Source: an uncultured Marinomonas sp. (lineage in GTDB: Bacteria; Pseudomonadota; Gammaproteobacteria; Pseudomonadales; Marinomonadaceae). From it: DNA of 43,273 nt. The notes under the pieces were generated by a model. That model saw nothing but the letters and a program-made list of their open reading frames with translations. It was not told the origin of the DNA and ran no database searches. Positions 34,543 to 43,273 of the stretch are shown in pieces. The stretch lies in NCBI GenBank assembly GCA_938009755.1, contig CALLIL010000101.1, positions 1 to 43,273 on the forward strand, given 5' to 3'. Position 1 is the stretch's first letter; each line of letters opens with the position of its first letter. A program made the translations under genes and the position numbers.

Positions 34543-34896
34543 ATGCTAAACACGCAAACATTGATAGAGAAAGTGAAAAACACACCAGATCAAGTTCAAT
34601 TCAAAGAAGTGATTGAAGTGATCGAAAATGAATACGAATTCACACCAACCTCTTTCACCAACGGCGAACAAGTCAATGCCATCAATGAAAACAATGGCTC
34701 ATGCAAAATTTTCTCTTTTGCTGCTATTCATCAATTAGCAGAAGCGGAAACACTCAACTTATTTGGTGATTTTTATCGTATTGATGTGCTTGAACACCCA
34801 GAAGCAAGCGATCACCAAAACATTCGTCAATTCATTAAAAATGGCTGGTCTGGCATCACGTTTAACGCCATCGCTTTGACATCCAAAAGCGCATAA
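34543..34896 (+). CDS. HopJ-type protein
   Basis: The 117-residue protein matches the HopJ family: FTNGEQVNAINENNGSCKIF, LNLFGDFYRIDVLEHPEA and NIRQFIKNGWSGITF. Despite the name, the family is widespread in non-pathogenic marine bacteria without a type III system, and its role there is unknown. AGGAA precedes the ATG. It lies between a drug exporter and a HAD phosphatase on the same strand, 59 and 51 bp away. Confidence 0.9.
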   Translation: MLNTQTLIEKVKNTPDQVQFKEVIEVIENEYEFTPTSFTNGEQVNAINENNGSCKIFSFAAIHQLAEAETLNLFGDFYRIDVLEHPEASDHQNIRQFIKNGWSGITFNAIALTSKSA

Positions 34897-34947
34897 TCGA
34901 AAAGCTCAGACGAAAACAACAGTCTAAAATGGCACAATGAGGTGGTT

Positions 34948-35769
34948 ATGGAGTTAGTCGCATTTGATTTAGATGGCACACTGCTTAATCGGCACCAACG
35001 TCTTTCTGAGTACACATTAGAGACCTTGGATCGATTAAAAGCGGCCGGTATTTTTTATACGGTTGCAACAGGTCGCACACACTTAGCGGCTGCGCCTTGT
35101 ATTCAAGATCATGACTTTCCTCATTGGCAAATATTTAAAAACGGTGTCGAATGGTGGAATCCAGAGCAAGATAGCTACCGACACCGCCATCTTTTAGCCC
35201 AGAATCACATCACAGACTTTTTGGACTTTTTCGCAGACAATAAAATAACGCCGTTTATTTTCTGCTTAGAAGACGATGGCTCTCACCGTGTTTATCACAC
35301 TCAATTGCATGGCCATTTAAGCGACAACATTGCCAATGAATTAGGCAATCATAAAAACATGAGCTTACACCCTCTGGCTGATATGACTCACACAAGCAAA
35401 ATCACTAATATCAGCGCCATGGGCAAACCAGATCTGATTGATAAGATAGTAGAAGCCAGCAAAGACTATGAGCATTTAACCGCTTATTCTGGTGGCGGTA
35501 TCTACAACGCCGACGCCGCTTGGCTCGATGTTCATCACAGTAAGGTTTGCAAAGGCTCAGCCTTAATGGAGCTTAAAGAAGAAATAGGTGCCGAACGATT
35601 AATCGTCTTTGGCGATGGCGATAATGATTTATCCATGTTTGCGACGGCCGACGAAGCCTACGCCACTGACAATGCACTAGATCATATAAAAAGCGCGGCC
35701 GCTGGCGTCATTGGTCATCATGATGAAGACGGTGTGGCAAAGTACTTGAGAAAACGATACGACCTTTGA
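34948..35769 (+). CDS. Cof-type HAD hydrolase (sugar phosphatase-like)
   Basis: The 273-residue protein has VAFDLDGTLLNRHQRLS (motif I), VATGRTH (motif II), and FGDGDNDLSMF (motif IV), with a large C2 cap between. This is the Cof/YbjI group, which hydrolyses phosphosugars or flavin phosphates in vitro. ATG 34948 follows GAGGTG; the GTG two codons earlier overlaps that site. The substrate cannot be told from sequence. Confidence 0.88.
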   Translation: MELVAFDLDGTLLNRHQRLSEYTLETLDRLKAAGIFYTVATGRTHLAAAPCIQDHDFPHWQIFKNGVEWWNPEQDSYRHRHLLAQNHITDFLDFFADNKITPFIFCLEDDGSHRVYHTQLHGHLSDNIANELGNHKNMSLHPLADMTHTSKITNISAMGKPDLIDKIVEASKDYEHLTAYSGGGIYNADAAWLDVHHSKVCKGSALMELKEEIGAERLIVFGDGDNDLSMFATADEAYATDNALDHIKSAAAGVIGHHDEDGVAKYLRKRYDL

Positions 35770-35900
35770 TCTGGCCCTTTTAAGTAAACTGAAAAGACGA
35801 ATAGAAAGTGGCGTAACTAAGGAAAATACAAAAATTCCTTTACCAAACTGCCTTTATGCGTCATAACTACTAGCAAGAATAATTAGAGTGGAGAGAAAAT

Positions 35901-36065
35901 ATGTTTGAATTTTTACTTTTCGTAGCAGCATGTGCTGTTATTGCTTTGTTAGTAACAAACATTCAAAAGGTCGCGGCTCAGCCTAAAAACACACTACAGC
36001 CAATAAAAATTGAGCGCGAAGAAGACAAGCGTCGTCCACTTCCACAGCGTAAACGCCCTTATTAA
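35901..36065 (+). CDS. 54-residue small membrane protein
   Basis: ATG 35901 is preceded by GGAGAG at ideal spacing. The product has one N-terminal hydrophobic helix (FEFLLFVAACAVIALLVTNI) and a basic tail with an EREEDKRRPLPQRKRPY end. It has its own strong terminator, which supports a real gene. No family is recognised. Confidence 0.7.
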   Translation: MFEFLLFVAACAVIALLVTNIQKVAAQPKNTLQPIKIEREEDKRRPLPQRKRPY

Positions 36066-36095
36066 TATCCCGCTGAGCATTTGCTCATCTAAAAT

Positions 36096-36128
36096 AAAAA
36101 AGCCAGATCATATCAATCTGGCTTTTTT
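36096..36128. terminator. Bidirectional terminator
   Basis: AGCCAGAT (36101-36108) pairs with ATCTGGCT (36116-36123), with the stem lengthened by A5/T5 tracts. It lies between the small membrane protein and the convergent TyrR-like gene. Confidence 0.92.
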
Positions 36129-36163
36129 ATTGTCTGTCATTTCACTGTCCGTATTGCCATCCA

Positions 36164-36982
36164 CTAGCCATTGATTCCATACTCTTTGAGCTTATTCGCA
36201 ATGGTGCTGTGACTGCTGCCAACGGCTTTCGCTAAACGCCGAGTACTTGGAAATTGTGGATACAAGCGCCTTAACAATTCCGCCTCCCACTGTTTCACCG
36301 TTTGCTCAAGGGAACCGTTAATCAAGGCGGTATTTGAAATGGCATCTGAGTGCTTTGTATTGTCCGTTTTAGGCGTTTGCTTTAATCGAGCCGTTTGTTT
36401 ATCTAAACGCTGCTGAGATTTTAAGTAGATGACCGTACCAGCCCAATTTTCTACGCCTTCGTCATCACGGACAAAAATCGGCTTCATTTCCAATAAAAAA
36501 GTTTTACCACGAATACGAACTCGCTTACTCGTGCTTTTTGTTGGTTTGTCCCACGACTCTTTCGGTGGCGCTTTTGGAAAATGTATGCCTTTGATAATCT
36601 GAGAAAATGGCCGGTGTAAAAGCTCAGCAATAGGAAGGTTTAGATCTTCTGCTGCTTGCTCTGTCACCATAGTCACTTGGCCTTTTAGATCCACAGAAAT
36701 AACGCCGTCAGGCAAGGACTCTAACAAAGTGTAAAGCGCATTATGCTCTCGTTCTGATGGCGTAAACATAACAGTTTTTACATCTTCCACACTGTCTAGA
36801 CGACGGATCTCTGCCAACAAAGTTTGCAGTTGTGAGAAAGGAATATCAGAAAAGCCACAATAAATGCAGCGCTGTTTGGAGTCGATTTCGATGAGTCTCA
36901 CATCTATTTGATGGGGCACAAACAAATCGAGAATTTCTCGCACCATGCCAATTCTGTCTTCACACTGTATTTCTAATCTCAT
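36164..36982 (-). CDS. TyrR-like regulator lacking the AAA+ domain (ACT-PAS-HTH)
   Basis: The 272-residue protein starts like TyrR (MRLEIQCEDRIGMVREILD, an ACT domain at about 1-70), continues with PSEREH and a PAS domain (about 78-190, SLPDGVISVDLKGQVTM), and ends with the TyrR helix-turn-helix (FPSTRRLAKAVGSSHSTIAN). E. coli TyrR has 513 residues; here the central ATPase domain, with Walker motifs and sigma-54 contacts, is absent, and a short linker of about 40 residues takes its place. It probably binds aromatic amino acids or related ligands and DNA, but cannot use ATP-dependent oligomerisation. It follows the ROK gene by 15 bp. Confidence 0.85.
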   Translation of the reverse strand: MRLEIQCEDRIGMVREILDLFVPHQIDVRLIEIDSKQRCIYCGFSDIPFSQLQTLLAEIRRLDSVEDVKTVMFTPSEREHNALYTLLESLPDGVISVDLKGQVTMVTEQAAEDLNLPIAELLHRPFSQIIKGIHFPKAPPKESWDKPTKSTSKRVRIRGKTFLLEMKPIFVRDDEGVENWAGTVIYLKSQQRLDKQTARLKQTPKTDNTKHSDAISNTALINGSLEQTVKQWEAELLRRLYPQFPSTRRLAKAVGSSHSTIANKLKEYGING

Positions 36983-36997
36983 GGTTTTCTCAGGTCG

Positions 36998-38224
36998 TTA
37001 TGTATCTTTCGAGTGCACAAGTAAAACATTTCGCTGGGGCGCAAATGTTTCATAAAGAGGCAAAACCGCGGCACCTAAAACACCCGCAGTATAACTTGAC
37101 TGTGCGATTTGGACAGCGGGAAAAGGCAACAAGCCTTGCTCTTTTTGTGAAGTTTCAATGTGATGAATTAATGAGCTCAACACTGGCTCAGGTAAGCGTC
37201 CACCAATCAGAATGACTTTAGGATCATACAAAGCCACCACAGAGGTCAGCGCTGGCTGCACCTCCAGCGCCACCTCAGTCGACCATTGATCAATCAAGGA
37301 TGAATAAGGCACTTCTTTCCATATCGCGTCTGAGCTTTTTTGAAGAGCTTCTTCAAAGCTCACTAAGTCCACGTCATGTGCAATAAGAAAACGACGTAAA
37401 GACGACAAAGACAAGGCTTCCAGAATCCACTTACCATGTTTCCCAGTGGCCGTTGGAATCAACCCAAAGCTGCCCGCTTTACCACTGGAACCAAAGTAAC
37501 ATTCACCATTCGTTACCGCACTCCCCCCGCAAGCGGTGCTCACGAACAAATAAAAGAAATCTCTCTGCGGTGTGTCCTTCGCTAACAATAATTCACTGGT
37601 GGCCGCCGCTACAGCATCGATTGCACAAAAGCACGCCACACCAGTTACGTCCGCTAACCACTTTTCAAACGCATCCGATTGCCAGTACTCCAATGCTTTT
37701 TTAAGTTCGTGAAGCTGGCCTCGTTGACTGGAATCTGTCACCAAAGAGTCAAGCCAAGCGTCCATGTAATCTGGTCGCGCTAAGCCAATGCCCTGCACTT
37801 TTTTCCAGTTTTCACCTAATGTCGCTTTCACCTCTTCAATAAGATCTTGGGCAACACGCTTCGCCAAAGATTCTGAAGGAAAGGACACTTTTCGCTCTAA
37901 CAGCAATACACATTTTCCGCTGAAATCTAGCAAAGCCGCACTAATATGATCGCGGTCTACATTGATTCCTAATCCATACGCGCCTTGAGCATTAATGCTG
38001 AGTTTTATTGAAGGTTGTCCGCGACGTCCTGTGACCTTGCCAGACGTATAAAGCAGCTCTCGCTCCAATAAAGAAGAGGTAATCACAGAAATGGTTTGTG
38101 CACTGAGTCCTGTCTGTTCCGCAATACTGACGCGGGAGATATCTGGGTGTTGTCTAACCAAATGTAAAATAATACGTTCGTTATAAATACGACTTTGCTC
38201 AGATGTGCTACCTGATGACTTCAT
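36998..38224 (-). CDS. ROK-family transcriptional regulator
   Basis: The 408-residue protein has an N-terminal winged helix-turn-helix (about 15-65, RVSIAEQTGLSAQTISVITS) and a C-terminal ROK domain with GLGINVDRDHISAALLDFSG, a Gly-rich FVSTACGGSAVTNGECYFG and VALYDPKVILIGGRLPEP. The usual ROK zinc motif is not obvious. Such proteins repress sugar catabolism genes until a sugar or phosphosugar binds. It is divergent from a LysR gene, and the TyrR-like gene follows closely, so the two regulators are likely coexpressed. Confidence 0.88.
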   Translation of the reverse strand: MKSSGSTSEQSRIYNERIILHLVRQHPDISRVSIAEQTGLSAQTISVITSSLLERELLYTSGKVTGRRGQPSIKLSINAQGAYGLGINVDRDHISAALLDFSGKCVLLLERKVSFPSESLAKRVAQDLIEEVKATLGENWKKVQGIGLARPDYMDAWLDSLVTDSSQRGQLHELKKALEYWQSDAFEKWLADVTGVACFCAIDAVAAATSELLLAKDTPQRDFFYLFVSTACGGSAVTNGECYFGSSGKAGSFGLIPTATGKHGKWILEALSLSSLRRFLIAHDVDLVSFEEALQKSSDAIWKEVPYSSLIDQWSTEVALEVQPALTSVVALYDPKVILIGGRLPEPVLSSLIHHIETSQKEQGLLPFPAVQIAQSSYTAGVLGAAVLPLYETFAPQRNVLLVHSKDT

Positions 38225-38438
38225 ATAAGGTTATTACCTTGTTTCAATGTTATAAATTCTTTCCCCAGTATTAAGTAAATCTGATTGATTTAAAACACCC
38301 AATAGAAATAAAAAGACAATATAAGAAGGCACACACAAAAGTAGATAACAAATAACCGAAAACAACGGTTTAATATTATTTTATGGCAAAATACAGTATG
38401 ATGCAGCCCGACGTTAGCGGATACCGGCCCATTAATTT
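38225..38438. promoter_or_regulatory. Divergent promoter region between ROK and LysR genes
   Basis: This 214-bp AT-rich gap must hold both promoters. AACCG (38354-38358) and CGGTT (38366-38370) form a 5-bp inverted repeat with a 7-bp spacer, a possible operator. No strong -35/-10 pair is visible. Confidence 0.4.
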
Positions 38439-39392
38439 ATGCAGTTAGATAAAATAGATCTCAATTTACTTCGTTATTTAGATTCCTTACTTAGAGAACA
38501 AAATGTTACCCATGCAGCCAATCAACTTGGCATCACTCAACCAGCCATGAGTAACGGCTTACGTCGCTTACGAGATTTATTTCATGACCCATTATTAGTA
38601 CGTACCAGTGACGGCATGATGCCAACAGCCTTGGCAATTCAGTTGCAACCGCGTGTTGAAAGCATCTTACAATCGGTCGATCAAGTATTGCACCTTGGAC
38701 AAAGCTTTGAAGCCGAATCCAGCTCTCGTGTTTTCCGTATCATGGCAAGCGATTACGCGGAAGCGACACTGATTCCACCTCTGATGGAAAAACTACAAAG
38801 CGAAGCACCAAACGTCATTCTTGATGTGATGAACCCAAGTGACGTGAGCTTCCATGACGTAGAAAAAGGCAAGGTAGATTTGGTGATCAACCGCTTTGAT
38901 ACACTGCCACAATCTTTCCATCAAAAGTCAGTTTGGGTCGATCATTTCTCTTGCTTAGTGCCAGCCAATTCGGAGATTGCGAAAAACTTCACGTTAGAAA
39001 GCTACCTTCAGTCTCGCCATGTTTGGGTAAGTAAAACAGGCTTTGGTGTGGGTGTGGGCATTCAACCAGAAGAGGTTCAAAAACTTGGTTGGGTAGATGG
39101 CACGTTGGCGGATATGGGGCATAAACGCAACATTCGCTTGTTCACCCGAAACTACAATGTGGCGATGCGCTCTACTGAACAATTAGGTCTCGTAGCAACA
39201 CTTCCTTCTCTAGCAACCCGCTTAATGAAGGACAACAAAAGTGTTGTGGTTCTACCACCGCCTTTTGAGATTCCACCTGTGGAATTGAAAATGCTGTGGA
39301 GCCCATTATTGCAACACGACCCTGGTCATATTTGGATTCGCTCGACCATTGCAGGCTGTGCAAAAACCATTGCTGAGAACAACAATCTTTAG
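38439..39392 (+). CDS. LysR-family transcriptional regulator
   Basis: The 317-residue protein has an N-terminal winged helix-turn-helix (LNLLRYLDSLLREQNVTHAA, LGITQPAMSNGLRRLRDLF) and a periplasmic-binding-like effector domain (about 95-300). The opening follows the NodD/LeuO subgroup. The regulated genes are unknown; the divergent ROK gene is one candidate. The ribosome site is weak. A strong terminator follows. Confidence 0.9.
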   Translation: MQLDKIDLNLLRYLDSLLREQNVTHAANQLGITQPAMSNGLRRLRDLFHDPLLVRTSDGMMPTALAIQLQPRVESILQSVDQVLHLGQSFEAESSSRVFRIMASDYAEATLIPPLMEKLQSEAPNVILDVMNPSDVSFHDVEKGKVDLVINRFDTLPQSFHQKSVWVDHFSCLVPANSEIAKNFTLESYLQSRHVWVSKTGFGVGVGIQPEEVQKLGWVDGTLADMGHKRNIRLFTRNYNVAMRSTEQLGLVATLPSLATRLMKDNKSVVVLPPPFEIPPVELKMLWSPLLQHDPGHIWIRSTIAGCAKTIAENNNL

Positions 39393-39417
39393 CAAAAAAA
39401 CACGACAATCTGAATTA

Positions 39418-39460
39418 CAGACATAAAAAAACGAACCTTGTGTTCGTTTTTTTATGTCTG
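39418..39460. terminator. Bidirectional terminator
   Basis: A 19-bp perfect stem (39418-39436 with 39442-39460) includes CATAAAAAAACGAAC and its complement around a five-base loop. It separates the LysR gene from the convergent carbonic anhydrase gene. Confidence 0.93.
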
Positions 39461-39482
39461 TCTATTTTTTATAGTTGGCTTA

Positions 39483-40121
39483 TTAGATCTTGCAGGTATT
39501 CAATCTATTAAGCGATTGCTCTGCGTTCGACACGGTCACTTCCAAGTCTTTAATATGACCATTTTCTAAACTGTAACACCAACCATGAACATGCAATTCT
39601 TGATTGTTACGCCATGCATTTTTCACAATACTGCTTTGGCAAACGTTGGAAACTTGCTCCATGACATTCAATTCACACATACGGTCAAAGCGCGAGTGTT
39701 CGTCTTCAATGGCGTCCACTTCGGACTTATTCAAACGATAAACATCTTTGATGTGCCCTAACCAATTATCAATCATGCCGTGATCTTCAGAACCCATTGC
39801 TGCTTTAATTCCACCGCAATTGTAATGACCAACCACCATAATGTGTTTTACTTTCAACACGTCCACTGCGTATTGAATCACAGACAAACAATTCAAATCT
39901 GTATGCACTACGACATTGGCAATATTACGATGAACAAAGACTTCACCCGGTAATAAATCGACAATCTGATTCGCTGGCACTCGACTGTCTGCACAACCAA
40001 TCCAAAGATATTCTGGGTTTTGCTGTTTAGACAAGGTCGAAAAAAACGCTGGATCTTCTTCTTTAACCTTAGCGGCCCACTCTCTATTCTTTTCAAAAAG
40101 ATTGTTTAGACTATTCGGCAT
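39483..40121 (-). CDS. can: Beta-class carbonic anhydrase
   Basis: The 212-residue enzyme interconverts CO2 and bicarbonate. Zinc ligands Cys43, Asp45 (CADSRVPA), His99 and Cys102 (GHYNCGG) align with E. coli Can, one residue later. Length and the HRNIANVV motif also fit. AAGGA precedes the ATG. Its start overlaps the end of rlmA by 11 bp, so the two are translationally coupled. Confidence 0.95.
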   Translation of the reverse strand: MPNSLNNLFEKNREWAAKVKEEDPAFFSTLSKQQNPEYLWIGCADSRVPANQIVDLLPGEVFVHRNIANVVVHTDLNCLSVIQYAVDVLKVKHIMVVGHYNCGGIKAAMGSEDHGMIDNWLGHIKDVYRLNKSEVDAIEDEHSRFDRMCELNVMEQVSNVCQSSIVKNAWRNNQELHVHGWCYSLENGHIKDLEVTVSNAEQSLNRLNTCKI

Positions 40122-40971
40122 GACGGTTTTCCTTCGTATTTTTTCGATACCAGCGAAGCTTAATATCCGCCGTTAAGTGAATGGCTTCTAGCTGCTTTAC
40201 GGCTTCTCGACCATCGTAAGAAGCTTTATGTATGTGTGGCGTCATACTCAATAAGTTTTGAATATCAGCCTGAGAATTTAAGGAAAATGTGTACTGCTCA
40301 ATTTGCTCTGAAAGCAACTCGAACCCTTCAACACCTTCGTCATAAGTCGGCTTATAATCATGAATGCTTGGATATAAAATTTCGCGCAGTTCAATAAGGT
40401 GCGAAGGCCCAGATTCAACTAAAAGAAGCAAGCCGTCGTCGCTTAACGCCCGTGAGAACTCTTTAAATATTGGGAAACCAAACAAACACAAAACCGCATC
40501 AAACCGCCCATCAGGAACAGGTAAATGCGCATTACTCCCTACAATCCAACTGGCTTTTTTATCTCGTTTACTGGCCGCTGTAATGGCCCACTTGGAAATA
40601 TCCAAACCAGTACGATCCACATTCATAGCTTGGAAAGCCAAACGTTTGCCGAGTTCATCAAGGTAATAACCTTCGCCACAGCCTGCATCCAATATACGAG
40701 TATCCTTGGATAAAGCATGATTTGGCCAAGACGCTAAAATGGCATCAACAACAGGGTAATAACAGCCTAAATTCAAAAAAGACTGACGTGCCGCAACCAT
40801 TTCCTTACTATCGCCAGGGTCTTTCGAACGTTTGTTTTGAACAGGTAATAAATTCACATAGCCCGTTTTGGCGAGGTCATAAGTGTGTCCGTGCTGACAC
40901 TTAAGACTTCGCGCTTCACGCACTAGCAGCTCAGAATCGATTGGACAACAAAGATTTTCGAGTGTGGTCAC
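40111..40971 (-). CDS. rlmA: 23S rRNA (guanine-N1-)-methyltransferase RlmA
   Basis: The 286-residue protein has an N-terminal zinc-ribbon-like region, the family hallmark TGYVNLLPVQNKRSKDPGD, and an SAM-binding Rossmann domain (RILDAGCGEGYYLDEL). It should methylate G745 of 23S rRNA. The ribbon has Cys9, Cys25 and His29, but the second Cys of CPxC is Asp12, so zinc binding may be altered. The start is GTG 40971 with GGAT upstream. It overlaps the carbonic anhydrase gene downstream. Confidence 0.92.
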   Translation of the reverse strand: MTTLENLCCPIDSELLVREARSLKCQHGHTYDLAKTGYVNLLPVQNKRSKDPGDSKEMVAARQSFLNLGCYYPVVDAILASWPNHALSKDTRILDAGCGEGYYLDELGKRLAFQAMNVDRTGLDISKWAITAASKRDKKASWIVGSNAHLPVPDGRFDAVLCLFGFPIFKEFSRALSDDGLLLLVESGPSHLIELREILYPSIHDYKPTYDEGVEGFELLSEQIEQYTFSLNSQADIQNLLSMTPHIHKASYDGREAVKQLEAIHLTADIKLRWYRKNTKENRHAE

Positions 40972-41147
40972 ACAACATCCGTGGTTGATTAATGAAAAGG
41001 CAGAATTGGGTTAGTACAAAGCGCTCATCTGAATCCACACAGTATAAATGAAAGTAAAATAGAAACACATTTCTAACAGAACAAATGTTTTATTATCTGC
41101 TCGCAATTTTACTCAATACTCTGGCGCTTATATTGAAACAAACGCCA

Positions 41148-43166
41148 TTACATCATTCGCATCTGATGATTGCTTACGCCATGTTGCATAATGTAAGACA
41201 AAAACTCGGTGCTCGCGAGCGGTTTTGCAAACAAATAACCTTGCACTTCCGCACACTCATAGCCATTTAGCGCATCCACTTGTGAACGACTTTCAACGCC
41301 TTCCGCAATGACCTTCAAATTTAAATTGTTTGCCATTGAAATGGTTGCTTTCACAATGGTGTCGTTATCATCATCAATGCCCAAATCATTAATAAATGAA
41401 CGATCAATTTTAAGGGTTTGAATCGGTAATTTTTTCAGGTATGCCAAAGAAGAATAGCCCGTACCAAAATCATCAATCGACAAGGTTAACCCGAGCTTTC
41501 GAAAGCTGTGCAATTTTTCAATCGATTGTTGCGCATCGACCATTAACATACTTTCAGTTAATTCCAACTCAAGATACTGAGGATCGACACCCGTTTCACA
41601 CAAGACACGCTCAACCATACTAACCAAATTAGCTTGCATAAACTGACGACTAGACAAGTTGACCGACAATCTAATTGGCGCATGTCCAGCTTCGCGCCAC
41701 TCCTGTAATTGCCGACAAGCTCTACGAATCACCCATTCACCCAAAGGCAAAATCAAGCCACTCTCTTCTGCTAATGGAATAAATTGGTCAGGACTAATCA
41801 TGCCCAACTCTGGGTGAATCCATCGGATCAGGGCTTCCGCGCCCACAACGGTTTCATCTGGAAGGCGAATTTTTGGTTGGTAATACAACACAAACTGCTC
41901 TTCTTCAATGCCTTTGCGCAAACCTCCACCAAGAGTTAAATGAGCGTTAATATTATCCGCCATGTCATTTTCATATATTCGATAAAGATTGTGACCAGCG
42001 GATTTCGCTCGATACATGGCGGCGTCTGCATTTTTGAGCAAGTTATCGACGTCATTGGCGTGTTGCGGATAGCTGGCAATGCCAATACTGGCAGTAATCA
42101 TCATTTCCATTTTTGCTACTGGATAAGTCTGTGCCGCATTTTGCATGATCATCTCGGCAAGTCTTTCGAGTTCAGTAAGGCTTTTAGTGTTTTCCATGAC
42201 CACCACAAACTCATCACCACCGAGACGATACAAACAAGCTTCTGCAGGAATACTACTTTTTATTCTTTCAGCAACCTGCTGAATAAGTTCGTCACCAACG
42301 CGGTGCCCAAAATGGTCGTTTATGACTTTAAAATCGTCTAAATCAAGATACAAAAGACCAAATTGACGGTTCCGCTTAATGGCATTAAACAACGCATTTT
42401 CGAGTTGTTGATAAAGCAATTTTCTATTGGGTAAATTGGTCAAGGCGTCATAATTATTAAGACGATAAACATCGATTTCATGGTCGCGCTTTTCTTGGAT
42501 GTCCTGAGTAACCAAATAAAAATGGCCTGTTTTCGCATCCAAAGAAACTTCAATCAAATGCCATCGAATGCCATTTTTCGTCACCAAACGAATCTCTTGC
42601 GACAAACAACTGTGCTCGGAAAAACGACGCATGAAATGGTTAGCTGCGCCAGCCGCCGCAAACAACTCTTGAATGTGTTTTACCTCTCCAAACTGATTTG
42701 TAAAACAATGACTTGAACCGATTTGAGTACCAGATCGATCAAACATAGCCACAGGCAAGGTGGTAAATTGAGTGAGAAAATCGACGCTAGTAACCCCATC
42801 TTGGTCAACACCATCCGCCGACGACGCCAATAAATGCGACGCAGGATGTGCTTCAAGAGACAAACCTTTACGACCGTTTTCTAAAGTGATAACGGAACCG
42901 ATAACATTAAAATACTTCCCTTCTTTCGACTTGAATAACCACATGAAGGGCAAAAGGTGGCCTTGCTTATGTGACTCTAAATATAAGGAGAAACGTTTCT
43001 TTAATGCACCACACAAAGTGCGTTGCCTTGAGTTGATGTCTTCTAAAGAACCTTTTAATAGTTTTTTTGCGGCGCAGTTTAGTAATGGAACGGTGGCACT
43101 CTCAATATCAATTACCCAAGCTGCAAGGGGCAATTTAGAGTGCAGTACACTTGATAAGTCGGTCAT
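41148..43166 (-). CDS. PAS-GGDEF-EAL c-di-GMP protein
   Basis: The 672-residue protein has two PAS-like regions in the first 230 residues, a GGDEF domain with intact GGDEF at 316-320, and an EAL domain with intact EAL at 444-446 (VVGAEALIRW) and DDFGTGYSSLAYL. Both catalytic motifs are complete, so it could make and degrade c-di-GMP. No RxxD inhibitory site is seen before GGDEF. No transmembrane helices are evident, so it should be cytoplasmic. It could influence the LapA-type adhesin at the other end of the window, since LapG release depends on c-di-GMP. Confidence 0.93.
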   Translation of the reverse strand: MTDLSSVLHSKLPLAAWVIDIESATVPLLNCAAKKLLKGSLEDINSRQRTLCGALKKRFSLYLESHKQGHLLPFMWLFKSKEGKYFNVIGSVITLENGRKGLSLEAHPASHLLASSADGVDQDGVTSVDFLTQFTTLPVAMFDRSGTQIGSSHCFTNQFGEVKHIQELFAAAGAANHFMRRFSEHSCLSQEIRLVTKNGIRWHLIEVSLDAKTGHFYLVTQDIQEKRDHEIDVYRLNNYDALTNLPNRKLLYQQLENALFNAIKRNRQFGLLYLDLDDFKVINDHFGHRVGDELIQQVAERIKSSIPAEACLYRLGGDEFVVVMENTKSLTELERLAEMIMQNAAQTYPVAKMEMMITASIGIASYPQHANDVDNLLKNADAAMYRAKSAGHNLYRIYENDMADNINAHLTLGGGLRKGIEEEQFVLYYQPKIRLPDETVVGAEALIRWIHPELGMISPDQFIPLAEESGLILPLGEWVIRRACRQLQEWREAGHAPIRLSVNLSSRQFMQANLVSMVERVLCETGVDPQYLELELTESMLMVDAQQSIEKLHSFRKLGLTLSIDDFGTGYSSLAYLKKLPIQTLKIDRSFINDLGIDDDNDTIVKATISMANNLNLKVIAEGVESRSQVDALNGYECAEVQGYLFAKPLASTEFLSYIMQHGVSNHQMRMM

Positions 43167-43273
43167 TATTCAACACTGTATAAAGATCTTAAAATTAGAT
43201 CCTGTTACCTCTTACCATGAGTCAGGAACAACAAATATATTTTTTCCTTTATGCTCACCTTTATTCCATAGGT

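Noticed and set aside
34543-34896. HopJ as evidence of a type III secretion system
   Set aside because: No secretion genes are present, and the family is common in non-pathogens.
41085-41270. Plus-strand frame of 61 codons with a hydrophobic start
   Set aside because: More than half is antisense to the GGDEF-EAL gene and no ribosome site precedes it.

Overview
The window looks like a chromosomal segment of a marine gammaproteobacterium of the Oceanospirillales type, most likely Marinomonas or a close relative. This is inferred from moderate GC content and from the gene set: a LapA-type adhesin, a QmcA/NfeD pair, DUF3010, HopJ, glucosylglycerate metabolism, and a RimK-like ligase paired with a GNAT/C39 fusion. 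No database search was possible, so the taxonomy is inference. No rRNA or tRNA genes and no CRISPR array were seen.

Left part (1-9860). The 5' end of a large cell-surface adhesin with a LapG-type cleavage motif runs off the left edge. Next come the qmcA-nfeD membrane pair, an L-threonine aldolase-like enzyme, and a divergent locus of a GNAT/C39-peptidase fusion facing a RimK-like ATP-grasp ligase. An AhpD-like protein, a secreted cupredoxin-like protein, an AraC regulator and a YddG-like exporter follow.

Middle (9888-20700). A class-V aminotransferase, a DUF3010 protein and two tandem paralogous chemoreceptors lead to an apparent operon of an ABC half-transporter, an unrecognised 623-residue protein and a YheT-like hydrolase.

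Accessory stretch (20749-25714). Small genes here lie among repeats. They include a Phd antitoxin whose ParE-like toxin is cut to 45 codons, a GFA-type zinc protein, a candidate papain-like cysteine protease, and a small membrane protein. Two attC-like sites suggest a small integron-cassette remnant without an integrase in view. A flavin-reductase/lipoprotein module follows, flanked by 34-bp direct repeats and by REP-like palindromes whose stems covary.

Right part (25715-43273). An EamA transporter lies divergent from a three-gene glucosylglycerate operon (phosphatase, synthase, GH13 phosphorylase), which predicts synthesis and recycling of a compatible solute. After it come an ABC exporter plus SMR pump, a Bcr/CflA exporter, a HopJ protein, a Cof-type HAD phosphatase, a 54-residue membrane protein, a TyrR-like regulator without the AAA+ domain cotranscribed with a ROK regulator, a LysR regulator, RlmA overlapping a beta-carbonic anhydrase, and a PAS-GGDEF-EAL protein. 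Strong bidirectional terminators separate most convergent pairs.
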